This document shows positions 8,770 through 21,733 of a stretch of DNA of 64,000 nucleotides, piece by piece. A program made the position numbers and the translations under genes. Under the pieces are notes generated by a model. That model was not told the origin of the DNA, did not search any database, and saw nothing but the letters and a program-made list of their open reading frames with translations. Source of the DNA: Pomphorhynchus laevis (lineage: Eukaryota; Acanthocephala; Palaeacanthocephala; Echinorhynchida; Pomphorhynchidae); assembly GCA_012934845.2 (NCBI GenBank), contig WNNJ02000628.1, forward strand, positions 124,001 through 188,000, given 5' to 3'. Position 1 is the stretch's first letter; each line of letters starts with the position of its first letter.

Positions 8770-11323
8770 ATGCAACGAAATAATGATTATGAAAAAATAA
8801 ATACAAATCATTCGAATTTTCCTCATCAAACACCTGTGCACAGCTACTCCAATATAAATAGTCTTGGGCAACAAGGAAACTTTTTTGGCTGCCAGGCATT
8901 GCCTAATCCATGGAATCAGCCGCTAGCACAATATCATCATTCAACACCAACGAGGCAGCACAATGCAGCTCCATCAGCAACAAGTCCGGTTAACAGTTCA
9001 TTGTATGTAACTACTGGTGAGGAGTCAGTCGATGTGTTTGTAACCCCTGTTTCAAGATTTGTCCCGCTATCGGATATAGCGTCAAGTATTACAGACAACA
9101 CTCATTTGACCAACAAGACCACCGAAGAGAAGGAATCAGACATCTCTGTCGATCTAGATTGCCACTCATCTGATCTTTTAAATGACATTCCGTCGCCTAT
9201 TGATTCGAAGAAGACCGATAGACTTAGTGAACTCATATTGTCACATAATGAAGATCATCGGTTAGCGGTTAGTAGAGCGGCTGCCTTATGTACGCACCCA
9301 CTGGAGAAACATGTGCTTAATACACAGAGCGGTCAACTTAGGGTTCTGGATGAAATAAACGGGAGTTTTTTTAAAAATGATCGAATGCCTAATCATGATG
9401 TACCTGCTACACTAGCGACCACAGCTGTAAACGAGTCATCCCTTATAAACAGCTCATTGTTTGGCCACCCTTCATCTCTTTCTAGAAGCTGCCTACCTCG
9501 AACAAATGAAGATTTTCACTCTTCAATGGATGTTGTCGCTATCTGTCAGCAACAACAAGGTAGCGAAGAAACTCAGTCATCAGTAACTGTTTTTGACGAG
9601 GACGTGTCAATGCGTTATGACGAAAGTTTCTTTGATACACTAGAGCCTAAAATGGTAGATCGAGGTTTTCCAGAGCCGTCAGTTGAGTCGGATAAAACTG
9701 AATACATGCCACCTCAGACGCATAATCCTAATGATACTGAGCGATATATGTACGGAGAATCTAAACATTATAATGACAATATCACAATGAATAAAATCAG
9801 ATACTCTGATTTACCTAATAGATTTGAAAAATTCAACACACCGCCTTCGTATTTTGTAAACGCAGTTGCAGCCGATGATGATGTATCATCATTCACTGTT
9901 GATGTGAATGATGATAACAATGATCCTGTTATTTCGAATCCAAAAGACAGTGAGCATTTATTATTGACTGAGATGGTGGATTCAGCATCTAAGATAGAAA
10001 AGTCACAATGCTATAACGTACCAGTTAAGGTGCAAGTTTCTCGTACAGATAGCGTATGTAATATTGTCTCTGCTGATAGTGTATCAGCTTTAAATAAGGA
10101 AATTGTCAGTGATCAACTTTATTCGCCTGCTGAACAATCAACAAGTGTTAGCGACTATCCAACGCAAACTAAACAACAAGTATACACTTCTTATCATGAA
10201 GGAAAGCGACTTCTAGACTGTGACAATCAATTCACGCCTCCGCACACATCTAAGCGGTGCTACGACACTGAATCAACGAGCTTTCAACAATTGCCTGTAA
10301 AAGTCGTAATTAACTCCTTAAATGAAGAACATCGACTAAAATATTCATCCGTCTATTCTGATAGTGATGATATAAGCAAAGAAGGATACAATATCTCAAA
10401 TAACTTGTCAATTATCGATGATAATTCGTTAGAATGTAATAAGGATTTAACTAGCAATGACGATTCAGCTGATCAGTACGAATATGATTCATCACAGCAG
10501 CTTTTGCAAGAAACATTGTGTATTTCGGTTATCGATGAAGAGCGATCTCAAATAGATTCATTTTCCAACGAAAGTGCTAAGCGCTCAGTGGAATTTGATA
10601 CTAAATCACAAACTGCGTTTTCGAAGCCAGATGATCAGTCAGGCCACGGCGAGCAGCATTCCTTTAATATGAAGTCGCTATTAGATGACAATGATATCAA
10701 GGATGCAGTTGACATTTGTCCGGACGATTGTGATAATATTTCGACCAGTACTACTAACTCTTATGATTTGGACAAATTTAAAGAAAGCTCGGAACTATTA
10801 GCTACGGTGAATGTTCATGACAAGGAAGAATCAGTAAAAGATAATATTTCTAACTTGAGGGAATCATCCACAGCGTCCTCTGTCTCCACTAATGACGTAG
10901 CAATTCTCCCTGACCATATTAAGGACTCTGCAGTTTCGTCTGATTTAATTAGGAACGTTGCAACTCCCTTTAATCCCGTTTCGAACTTGGTAACTACTTC
11001 AACTACCTTACTTGATGAAGATCATCACCAAAACCAAGAGATAATCAATCAACACAAGATAAACGAAAAATTGCCTGCTTTTGATGCTTCGCTTGAATTG
11101 GTCGAATCAACGTCTACTAAAGGCCAACAAATCGAAAATCAATCGTCAATCATTCCCAGCACCATCAATGACACTTGCATAGCAAATTCATCGATGCGAA
11201 TAGCCTCGTTTGCGTTAATCGACGAACAATCGGTTGTTAATGACGCTGACGTTGATGATCAAGCATTTGCGGCGTCAACATTCGCAACATCAAGTGAAAA
11301 TAAAACAACTGTCGATAACATAG
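8770..11323 (+). CDS. AT-hook chromosomal-type protein, exon 1
   Basis: This is the large first coding exon of a four-exon gene (8770-15142; about 1,108 residues in all). The start chosen is the ATG at 8770 (MQRNNDYEK): it has an AAA ahead of it and lies just after a likely 3' splice site at 8739. The exon encodes about 851 residues of acidic, Ser/Thr/Asn/Asp-rich, probably disordered protein with no known fold that I can see. It ends with one base of a codon at 11323, followed by the donor GTAGGT. The rest of the gene is increasingly basic and ends with an AT-hook, so an acidic N-terminus plus a DNA-binding tail is likely. I do not recognise the family. A nuclear, chromatin-associated role is inferred only from the tail. 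Confidence 0.7.
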
Positions 11324-11517
11324 GTAGGTGGCAGTTGCTTTGTCGTTGTTCGTTTTTATATTTGATGATTGTGGTGATGCGTCTTACTACAAGCAAAATA
11401 ACTACAAACACTTATGTGCAGTAGAAAAAACTGCTGCGTTTTTTTTTCTTTCGACGCTCACTTTCTCCATATTCTCTATTCGTGTTGAGTTATTTTCAGT
11501 TTTCATATTTTTTATAG

Positions 11518-11775
11518 TAGTAGACAAAACTGCAAGTATAAACGATTCAAAGCAAGAAGAACAACATCGAAAGGCTAGCAGCGAAAACAATTGCAGAGAT
11601 CCGGCGTCATCTATTCAACAAGAAGAACTTTGCAACCAGCATAATCCAGCAATTGAGCCCAGTAATATTGAATCTTCATTAGAGATGAGAACTCGAACTA
11701 GAAACAACAGAACTTTAACACAATCCGCTGCCACAACAATTAGCGTCAGTAAGCAGAAAAAGAGTACAAGAATTG
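11518..11775 (+). CDS. AT-hook protein, exon 2
   Basis: The acceptor can be AG at 11516-11517, 11519-11520 or 11522-11523. All three keep the frame set by the one-base overhang of exon 1, because they lie 3 bases apart. The exon reads DKTASINDSKQEEQHRKASS and ends in an Arg/Thr-rich stretch (MRTRTRNNRTLTQS), then KQKKSTRI plus one base before the donor GTAAGA at 11776. The phase-1 to phase-1 joins and open reading support it strongly. The charge shifts from acidic to basic in this exon. Confidence 0.7.
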
Positions 11776-12439
11776 GTAAGAATATGGTTATAATAAAAGT
11801 GAGGATGTCGAGTAATAAATTTTAATATTGTTTTGAAAACAAGTAAATTATAAAATTAATAATTACTAATATATAAGGTATAAATTTAATAGATTGTTCT
11901 ATGAGAGATGTCTTATGAATTTGGTAATATATGATGTAAATGCAATCTGATCTCTTAAAATATTCCTAAAATAAAAATTTACTTAATGTCGTTTAAATTG
12001 TATTTGTAATTTAATAACTGAAACTAATTCTAAATTATGAATATAAATTTATAATCTAAGTAGTTAAAAGGCATCTTTAAATTAACCAACAATTTCGTTT
12101 ACATCATTTTTTAGATACGCCGCACTTAATATCATGATTTCAGAGATTAAACATAAATGAAATTGTAAAATTTAATATTTAATAATGTAATGCCAATGTA
12201 ATGGTATGCTATCTTATAATGTAATTATTATAATTTCATATAATTGGTAATGAGGTATACATCCATAATCGTATATATTGAAAAAAATCAGAGTTTAATT
12301 ACAAACAGAGCAGACTTAATCTATATACTACTATATGCTGACGAGCTGATAGTAGTCGACAGCACCCATCAGTTGGATAAACTACTACAATTAGCCATTC
12401 CAAGAATTTTTCGGAGAGGCCTTTTAGATATATCACAAG

Positions 12440-12482
12440 GCACCAGAAACGACTGATGGTAGTTCACCTTGCTGATGAGTGC
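12440..12482 (+). other. Hammerhead-like boxes, weak
   Basis: GCAC, then GAAAC (12446-12450), GTA (12459-12461) and CTGATGA (12472-12478), then GTGC. The order matches the SINE tails at 487-533 and 30612-30659, and GCAC/GTGC can pair. No helix I is evident, so this is only suggestive. Confidence 0.25.
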
Positions 12483-12761
12483 TGGCGGCTACCATCAGAT
12501 CATCTAGGTGTGATAAAGAAGTCTACTTTGCATGTAATCGAATTCCAGTTTTTGGCCACATCTACGATTATAAAAATAAAGCTTTTTAGCTTCCGGATCA
12601 CAGTTTTACACATTCGACTATCTTATTATATATAAATTAAAAGAATAAATATATATAGTAAAGATATCTGTAGAAATACAGCTCTGAGTCATTTAAAGAC
12701 TCTTTATAAGTTAGCAAATAGTAGAACATATTGCTGACTTTATAGATTAAACATTATATAT

Positions 12762-13207
12762 GCTGAATGGAACAACGGCTAATATTTCGGATGGAATTCG
12801 TGGCATAGTCAATGTTATTACCGATTCAAACTGTCTTCGATTGACGACCTGAAGAATCCATGTCACTTCTAGGACCGAAGTGATGGAGTAGCTGACAACA
12901 CTCATCAGTAGAATAAAGTACGTAATGGTCGTTTCGGTTGCATGTGTTACAGTAGAAGAAGGCATTTCCTACACGTTACTTAAATGTCTTAGGCTTTTAC
13001 TCTCGAACCATAAAATTTGCTGTGCGGTTTATTCTTATCTACTCAGCAAAAGTTGTTGCTGACTGTTCGCTTCACTCATTAGATCCAAAACTTGATTCGG
13101 CATAGAAGTTAAGCCCGGATGTGCAAAATGAAACAACAGTCAATATTCCGGATGGAATTCGTAACATATTCAATGCTCTTGCCAATTGAAACTGGCTTTG
13201 ATTTACG
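12762..13207. repeat. Diverged 90-bp repeat pair in intron 2
   Basis: Copies at about 12762-12850 and 13118-13207 share GGATGGAATTCGT and flanking bases at roughly 70-75 percent identity by eye. One reading frame is open in the first copy (NISDGIRGIVNVITDSN) and partly in the second (NIPDGIRNIFNALAN), which hints at an ancient coding repeat. They lie between exons 2 and 3 of the AT-hook gene. Confidence 0.45.
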
Positions 13208-13497
13208 AATTGCAGCTTCATTTTAAAATATACATTTAATGATATTATTTTGGTTTGAGTGCATTACTTAGTCAGTTTTATTTAGTTTCTAAAGTGAAAA
13301 TGAACGAATTTATAGAATAAATAGAAACATATCAAATTAATAATATTAATAAATATTTTTTTGTGTTCCTTGATTATTATATTTTTTGATAGATATTAAA
13401 ACTTTTTTTATTAGTATCTATTTATTTTTAAACCAATTTTACATTTGTATATATCCAAGTTTTATATTTATCAATGAAATTAATGAATTCTAAACAG

Positions 13498-13881
13498 ATT
13501 TTGCGTATTTAGCGGCTATAAAACAACGGCAAGAGTCAATTACAGATTCAAAGGATTCGAGTCGGCATATACAGATAGAGTCTTCTAATACGGTGAAGGA
13601 GAATATATCGAAAAGGAGAACGAATAAATTACTGACAAAATCTGTCTCTAATAGAAAAGCTCCTCCACGCAAGGATACAAGTAGTATTATTCCATTAAAG
13701 ATGAATTTGAGACAAAATTCAAAGAAAATTGCTACTCCTATCAAAAGTCAAAATATTATCAAAACCGCTAAAAGAACAGCAAATGCTGTTACGGATGCTA
13801 AACCACCTCCGTACAGAAAAGGCGCTGCGAACACGGCTAAGAAACATGATACGCCATCCCGTAGAGGTCGACCTAAGCAAG
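13498..13881 (+). CDS. AT-hook protein, exon 3
   Basis: The exon follows the acceptor TAAACAG (13491-13497) and is open with the phase-1 carry-over, reading DFAYLAAIKQRQESITDSKD at its start. It then becomes strongly basic: KRRTNK, RKAPPRK, RQNSKKI and TAKRTANA. Near its end is RRGRPKQ (about 13860-13880), the Arg-Gly-Arg-Pro core of an AT-hook, which binds the minor groove of AT-rich DNA. The exon ends with one base before donor GTTAGA (13882). The AT-hook and basic blocks are the best evidence for DNA binding. Confidence 0.75.
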
Positions 13882-15011
13882 GTTAGATTTCAGTTATAAA
13901 TGTGCTATATAATTTTATAGTATTAAATAATCTTTAGTAAAATATTTAACTAAATTATTTAATTTAAAATTTTATTTAATTATTTAGCTAATTTAATATG
14001 TACAACTGGGTAGAAAACCACAGCATTCTTGGTTGTAGCATAATTCTACATCAATGAATTATATAATTATATACTAATGTCTATATTTGTATAAAAATTA
14101 GTCTTTGTTTAATCTAATCAAGTTAGAATACATTTTTTGAGAACGTCCAATCTTAAATCCTTGCAATGTGACTTTCTTCCCTCTTAAATGGATAGATGTA
14201 AATAATTTATCTTGTATTTAAAGAGTTTTTTTGATAATTTAAAGCTATGCATAATGTATAAATTCAATCAGATATACACATTTTTGTATCTTAAATTCAT
14301 ATATTTATTCAAATTTTCATATAAATATGAAATAATTGAAAAATTACAAAAAGATTATATTGGAAAGATTATATAATTGTTACATTGTGATTAATTAGTA
14401 ATAATTCTTTATTTGTGATGCAACAAATAGGAAACGATAAGTATTTATGATCGAAATTGTCTTCTATTTGTTTCTGCACGTTTGACTGCAGCTCGACATG
14501 TTGCAACATGCATTTGGCCATTACATTTGACTCTTAAACATTGAAAATTCAAAATCAAATTCTGAATAGGAAAACGATTTCGACAGGTGGTTGTTACAAT
14601 TACATTGCTTCTCAATCGCAAATAAATACTAGATGATTTAGTTCAATCTATATCATGGTTTACTCGATGTAAATTAACAATTAGTCACCGGTCGTTATAA
14701 ATTTCATACAAGTCCAATTTGATTATGATTATATTATAATTTGATATATATATTAATTATATATTAATATATAATATATTATCTTCAGTTATAATTTAGT
14801 ATAATATCTAATTTATAACCGTCCTTTTCCAAACCGTCCAATATCGTTATTCAAAGAAAGTCAATTAAAGTTTAATTTAAAATTAATCTAAATAAGTTTA
14901 AAGAAAGTTTGATGTTGATTTTATCACATTTAAAATTTTAATGTAACCTCCAGCTTTTAGTTTTATAGATAATGTGCCAATCGACATTTTTATTCTCTTA
15001 ACTATTTGCAG

Positions 15012-15142
15012 CTTCTACGAAGTCGAAGAAAAATCCTACTGTTGCAAAAAAAGCCAAGACGAACTCGTCAAAGAAAGCTATTCAGTCAACACCCAGGCGT
15101 GTCAGTCAACGTTTGCTTCGCTCCTCAAAAAAGTCTCCGTAG
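15012..15142 (+). CDS. AT-hook protein, exon 4 and stop
   Basis: It follows acceptor TATTTGCAG (15003-15011). With the one-base overhang from exon 3 it reads ASTKSKKNPTVAKKAKTNSS, then a stretch ending RRVSQRLLRSSKKSP and TAG at 15140-15142. The Lys/Ser/Thr repetition resembles histone-H1-like or other chromatin tails. All three introns (194, 1,722 and 1,130 bases with the first acceptor) share phase 1, which strengthens the model. The 62- and 60-codon frames overlapping here in other frames are shadows. Confidence 0.72.
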
Positions 15143-17405
15143 GACGTCCATTACATGCATGAACTCAATGGGAGAAAGCAAATCTTAAAAATGGAAAGAC
15201 AAAGTTAATCCAAACTGAATTGAATCCTCAATCGGTGTAAATGTTTTTGTAGTTGTACAGACGGTTTTGAAATTAGCCTTTTTAATTAGTAAAATATTTT
15301 GAACTCATTATCTCACTGGCGATGCTGTGATTGTTTTGTTGTGATTTGTTTTTTTACTACGTTGCTGCTACAGCCAGCAAACCAGTGTTCAATTTTGTCG
15401 ATTTGCTTAATCATTATGTTAAAAAGACTTCCCCACTTTAGATTTTTTAAATTAACGGTTTTGTCTTTTTATTTTAAATTTATTATTTATTTATTTTTAT
15501 TTTAATAATTAAGTTAATAATTAATTAAATTAATATCAATTAAATTATTAGTAAATTATTTTGATTTCATAATTAATTATTTAACACAATAACAATATTA
15601 ATCATAATTATAATTTACCTATAATAAAATTAATATTTATTAAATACCATTAGTAATCATTTATTTATAATATAATTAATATTTATTAAATAATATTAAT
15701 AGTTATTTATTTATAATATAATTAATATTTTTTTGAATAATTATTATTTACTTATAATAAAATTAATATTTATTAAATAATTATTTAATAATTATAAATA
15801 ATAATTATTATTAAATATCTATAAATATCTTAATCAAATATGGCGGTTTTTAACTTGAAAAATGATGCATCTGAAGATAGTAGTAGCTTTATCTAAATAT
15901 TTTACTTCCTTTGCTTTAAATGCGAGTTTTATTTGATTTTTAATTAAATAAATAGAGGCGACCCCGCTTTCATACAGGATTAACGGCAAACCAAAAAGAA
16001 AAAGATTTAATTAATTAAAAAATAATATATTTTGATAATTAAATTATTGTTTAATAATATTGATTTTGTTATTTATTATTTAAACAGTAACAATATAAAT
16101 TATTTTATTTTATCTTTATTCGTATTATTATTCGTATTTTCTTTTTTCAAATTAAATAATTTATTACTTAGTCAGCAAATTGCAAACACATTTTTTAATC
16201 ATACTTTACTTATATTATATATTAATCAAAAATCTAAAGTGCGGTTTAATAAAATCGTAAAGTTGTATTGGAGACATTTGTTCTGACCGTTAACGTATTG
16301 AGCAAATCGAATTGATTCGCTATTGATATCCAATAATTGATTATTAAATTGATATCAACTTAATAAATTAATAATATTATCTACATGATTTTGACAATAT
16401 GATATACACGTCTCGTAGATAATATAGCCGTTTGTTCTAACGACTTCTGTATTGAGCAAATTGTTCTGGTTTAGTAACTATGATATACTTAGGTTCTTGA
16501 ACTTTCCATTTCGAATTTACATGTTGACTCAATTTCTTACGCCGGTGAACAACATTAGATTAAATTACTAATGCCATGATATGGAATTTCATTGATGTGT
16601 ATTATATTCTATCTTAAATTTCATTGATGTATTTTATATTGTATCTTATATTTTATTGTATTTTATATTTGACATTTGCGTCGACTTGCTAAACCGTAAA
16701 TTTACAATTATTTTTGAATGTTGTCGTTCGTCGTTTCAATGCTTTCTAAGATGAACTGCTTTTGTCAAAACATTTTGTGTTCCACCGTAAGCTATTTTGT
16801 TCTTTGTTTTTATTTTGATTCGATTTGTTCTTTTGCCTGAAGATATAATAAATAGTTTGTTTAGCGAGCCAGCTGTTTATTCATACGATTTAATTGAGGC
16901 TCTCGACTTTCATTTAACTTATCGACTTACAATCAAGTAGGTTGCACATTCCGTCGACGTCTATCGTGTCACTGATTTTCTAAACATCACGTACATTTTT
17001 AGACGGTTTTCTAACAGCTAACAGAATGTCTTCTGCCTTAAGTGAGTTTTGAATCAAGATTATCAATATATATATGTGGTATTGATATATTTCATTAAGG
17101 TTGTTTACTTATTAAAGCGCAATCTGGTGTTGATTATATTCTTATCTTTCTTTAAAAGTTCCTTATAGAACAGTCGATGTTTAGTGTAAAACACTCGAAT
17201 GACAATCAACTCGGTTAATACATTTTTGTCATCAATTAAATACCAATTCCGTTGAAGCTATTTGCTTTAATGTTCTAATCTTTTATTGATTATCCCCACT
17301 TTCATATATTTAGTTGTTACGACAAATACATGGAACACATTTCCTGCGTTACCGGAAATGATTACCTCGATCACTAGGCTAAGCACTACCTTTGAAGAAT
17401 GTAGA
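15143..17405. other. Long AT-rich intergenic stretch
   Basis: Mostly A/T runs and short (TAAT)n-like repeats at 15480-15830. At 17026 an ATG (MSSAL) is followed after 16 bases by a good donor GTGAGT (17042-17047), which could be a first coding exon. No matching downstream exon was found, so it is not called a gene. Confidence 0.35.
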
Positions 17406-17453
17406 ACTACAATATTGGTGTAGTGCTTTTTAAAGCACTACACCAATTGTAGT
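17406..17453. repeat. Palindrome, 24-base arms
   Basis: Arms at about 17406-17429 and 17430-17453 around TTTTTAAA. The sequence GTGTAGTGC and its complement lie on either side, with one or two mismatches. No gene is attached. Confidence 0.65.
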
Positions 17454-17639
17454 GACTTTAAAACCTTTTTATGTTTATATGGATAATTACTTGAAGTAAT
17501 TAAAAACACTTAAATTTGGAAAACTTGTATATTTGGTAAAATTAAAAAGAAAACTAAAATAAAATAATATTAATAATATAATTATTAATATTTAATATAT
17601 TAATAATTAATATATTAATATATTTAATATATTATATAT

Positions 17640-18600
17640 AATTATCTAATATTAATAATAATATTAGATAAAATTAGAGAGAAAATGAAAATAGCAAACA
17701 ATTATAAAAGAAAAGATCAAATTAATGAAGATATGTATACAGAACTTACTAAATTAAAGCATAACTATATAATAACAAATAATGATAAAGCTAAATCAAT
17801 ATGTAACGATAATATTAGAAACAATGGAAACAGAATGCAATTGTAAAAGTCTTAGTTTTGATAAAATAAATGAACATATATGTTCACCCATAATCTAGAA
17901 TTAATTGAAAATTGTGAATTTAGAAAGCTGCTATTAAAAGGGTATAAATATAGATTAAATAACAACAACGACAAAAATAAAATTTACAGTTCGTTATATA
18001 ATAACTTAAATGATTACTTTAGTAAGCTGATTAATAGTGAAAGCTCGAATATATCTAAGATAAAAATTTGGAAAGATTATATATTTGATAAAATTAAAAA
18101 TAAAATGAAAATAACAAACAATTATAAAAGGAAAGATAAAATTAATAAAGATATGTATAAAGAACTTACTAAATTAAAGGATAACTATATAATAACAACT
18201 ATTGATAAAGCTAGTAATAACTTTGTCTTTATATGCAAAAAGCTTTATTATGATATACTAATGAAAGAGGTTAATTCTTATGATTTAAATGTAAATCCAA
18301 CATATGAACGTAGTGAGTTGAGTTTAGAAACAATTATTACAAGTCACTGTTCTATAATGGATAAAAAGGGTATAACGGTTGAATTAGATAATAAAACTAT
18401 ACCTATATTATATTGGAATCCAAAATTACATAACAATCAAATAAAACCTAAGTTTATATGTAGTGAGTTTAAATGTATATTAAAACCACTTTCTGTCTAT
18501 ATGAATAAAATGCTTAAAGTAATTGAAGCACACTTGTTATTACAAGTCATTGTTCTATTGAAAACTTCATCTGAGATTATCTGTTCGAAGAGTATTTGTA
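17640..18600 (+). mobile_element. Penelope-like element, rearranged fragment
   Basis: The start (17664-17790) repeats the KRKD...KELTKLK block that occurs again in place at 18100-18190, so a piece has been duplicated out of order. From 17790 the order matches other copies until homology stops near 18535, inside the finger region. No catalytic core or 3' end is present. Confidence 0.65.
17880..18530 (+). pseudogene. Penelope-like reverse transcriptase, partial
   Basis: The frame carries the blocks TIDKASNNFVFICKKLY and YWNPKLHNNQIKPKF, nearly identical to the copy at 5602-4757. Beyond about residue 218 the match ends, and the last 25 residues of the open frame come from unrelated flanking DNA. 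A dead fragment. Confidence 0.65.
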
Positions 18601-19860
18601 TCAGTTGCACATAATTATTCTAGACACAGAAAGAAATCTGAAGAATAAGCTTCTCAGTCAATCGTATTGACAATATATTGTCGATATTTTAAAAAAATAC
18701 ATTACCAACGTGGCTATATATTATTTTGTGGATGTATTTCGAAGTGTAGGTCATAACCTACTATTTCTGTAGTAATACATTAGCATATGTTAGCGGAATA
18801 AATTAACATAGTTTGTGAAAAATTCAAAGGATAAGTGATCAATTTGGCTAGAGAACGCCGATCGATTTTTATAAATTACCGAAAAATGAAGAGGAAAATA
18901 CGAAGTGGGAATAAATTTTGGGAATGATTTAAGGATCTAAAATTAAGTTTCTAAACTCTAGTTTCTATTTAGTTAGCAAAATTTTTCAAATATATAGCGC
19001 TACACATTAATTATAATAAATAAATGCTTTCTTAAAAAAACAGTGAACGTGAGAAAAATCTAGTGCTTACCGTCATTTGATCTTAAATGATGAGTCAGTG
19101 AATGGGTTAGCGTGTTAATCTATAGATTTAGTTGGATCATTTTCCCGCAAGCATACACCAACTTGACATTGCGAAGTAATATGTACAGTAATCCGGACGG
19201 GATGTACTTAAGAAATCTTATTATTTACTCAAGAGTCGTCATTTAGAAAATGGTGATATTTGCGGGTTCCTCATCATTTTCATTCTTGTACCATTTGCCG
19301 GTAAATTTTCATTCTTGGGAAACTCATTGGCAGGTTAATGTGGAGAAAGAAAATTGGTCATCATTTTATCTACTCCTATTTATATATTGATATTAAATTC
19401 GCTTGTTCTCTTGTCAATGAGAACTAACGTTTCTTAAATCTAGATTGTTTTATCAGGGGTTCATTTGTATTTAGATCTGCAATATGGTGTCAAGTAGATT
19501 TCGGCCTTTGAATATATGTCTGTAATAATATTCTTTGAAATGCTTGCATTTATTTGAATAACATGGATGATTTTGTCCGCGATTATTACAAATTTGGATC
19601 ATTGATATGTGAGTATATCTCATTAAGGTGTAATTGTATGCCTATGCACGTTGGACAAGATTGTGGACAACATTGCACGTTGACCCACAATGTCCAACTC
19701 ATGACATTTCTGACAAAGTAGGAACTTGTAGTCGTTTGAAGGTATTAATAGTCTAATGCCAGTGTTGTTTGAATACTCCTCTCTGTATATTTGACTAAAC
19801 ATGAAAATTTCATCATTACTTTGTTTTCCGTTTTTCTATGATCCACGATTATACTAATTT
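18601..19860. other. Intergenic; nothing recognised
   Basis: No open frame, repeat or RNA gene could be supported in this stretch. Confidence 0.35.
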
Positions 19861-19869
19861 TTAAAAAAA

Positions 19870-20110
19870 ACTGATTAGTTTTACAACGAGCAGTTGACAA
19901 TTAACACTTTCGAAAGCGTTTGTGAAGTCAACGAAAACTGCGTGGGTATGACATGTCGGTAAATCATTTTAAAAATGATGTATCCAGTATCGTTTAACGA
20001 AGTTAAGCTGGAATGCAGGCATGAAATCCATTTTGCTCAAGAGAGATAGTGGTCAATTAGAATATATGAAAGTGCGATAGTGAGCATGAAGAGTGTTATT
20101 GATGATGACT
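19870..20110 (-). pseudogene. LINE reverse-transcriptase relic
   Basis: On the minus strand, short pieces in more than one frame read LSQEQNGFHAC and then THAVFVDFTNAFESVN. These correspond to the Q-GF and FVDFTKAFDS motifs of LINE reverse transcriptases, of a type different from the CR1/L2 copies in this window. It is short and much decayed. Confidence 0.5.
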
Positions 20111-20875
20111 CATTGTATCGAAAAATTACCAAGCGTGTATGAAGTGCAAGAAGTATTTGAGCAATCATTGTGATCACGGCACTGACATGCGCATCATTGT
20201 GATTACCGAACAAGTATTTGACTGTGGATGAGGGAAATACATACTGATTAGTTCCTCAATATCTTCTATTTTATTGATTCAGGTCTTACACGTTTAATCT
20301 TTTGACTGTGATGACCATATACCCAAACGAACACTGGGATTTACTGTAACTGTGATTAAAAATAATAACTCTTGGGCACAACAGAATACTTTTTATATAT
20401 TGAAAATTATTATATCATCGCCTCGAGTTTTACTACGCTTATTTAATTAGCACATTAATACCTCCGTCACTTAGCATTACCTACCACAAAATCTCCATCG
20501 TTAGGAATTTATTTCCCATCATTGTAATATCTTCAGAACATCATTTCGTCTACTTTTACTGTTTTTCCTCATCACGGACATACACTGTATATCGAACGTG
20601 CATAGTCCTCGTTGGTATCATCGTAAATACAGATTCGTGCACATCTTGGCTTTTTTGTTCATTCTTCACTGGTCCTTTTCTTCCGTTCGTCATTCAACAC
20701 GCATTTCTAGCGGTAGTTGACACAATGCTTTCAGCGTGTAGTGAATCTCATCCATGTCTCGCAGTATTATAGTGTCAGACAATATTTGTCCTACATCCTC
20801 GTGTCGTTTGATTTGGCCAAACGAACTAAGTGAGTTAATCTACAACACATACTTTATTTCAGTAACCCCACTAAA
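20111..20875. other. Intergenic; nothing recognised
   Basis: No supported feature. Confidence 0.3.
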
Positions 20876-20907
20876 ATGCGCTATCATGCAATGGCATGAT
20901 AGCGCAT
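20876..20907. repeat. Perfect 14-bp palindrome, 4-base loop
   Basis: ATGCGCTATCATGC, loop AATG, then the exact reverse complement. It lies in non-coding DNA. Confidence 0.75.
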
Positions 20908-21059
20908 TATATTCTTTATATTCGTCACAATTTCTGCTACATTACCATCCCATATATTTCTTCATGCTATTCTCTATTCATTATCACCATCTCTCAAATT
21001 GGCAATAGAGTGTAAATGTGGATAACCAATTTTATTTAGCTCAATTTTATTTTTTGTCT

Positions 21060-21466
21060 ATTTTTACATAATACGAATATTTTATTTGTATTTTATTTTT
21101 TAGCTTTATAAAATTATAACGCTATTCTAATTCAATTTTATTTGAAACTTGTGATTTTTAATTTAATTTTCAATTTAAGCAAGATAAGCTTAGTAAGCAA
21201 AATAGGCATAATACGAATATTTTATTTGTATTTTAATATTTTTCTAATTGCTTTATAAAATTATAACGCTATTCTAATTACACTATAATTTAATTTGAAA
21301 CTTGTGATTTTTAATTTAATTTTCAATTTAAGCAAGATAAGCTTAGTAAGCAAAATAGGCATAATACGAATATTTTATTTGTATTTTAATATTTTTCTAA
21401 TTGCTTTGTAAAATTATAACGCTATTCTAATTACACTTTAATTTAATTTGAAACTTGTGATTTACT
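21060..21466. repeat. Tandem repeat, unit about 140-153 bp, nearly 3 copies
   Basis: The landmark CATAATACGAATATTTTATT starts at 21067, 21207 and 21360. Each unit also holds ATAACGCTATTCTAATT, GAAACTTGTGATTT and AAGCAAGATAAGCTTAG. The array ends about 270 bases ahead of the first exon of the secreted-protein gene. Confidence 0.8.
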
Positions 21467-21733
21467 TTGAAATTTGGATAATTTATATTTGTAATCAATA
21501 ATGAAAAGTAAACTTTAAAATTTGTAAAACCAAAAATTTAAATGAAATTAAAATTAAATCTAATATTTTATATTTAAATTAGTATATTAGCAATTATAAT
21601 ACACAATTATTTATTTTAATATTTTATTCTGTATTTCTGTGCAAAAGAATTCTGATATTTTTGTTTTGTCGTTTAAGGAATTCTTTAAACTTTATAAAAT
21701 TTGTAAAATTCTTTATTAATTTTTAATTTGTAG

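Noticed and set aside
11402-11590. 62-codon minus frame
   Set aside because: It overlaps intron 1 and exon 2 of the AT-hook gene on the other strand and has no support of its own.
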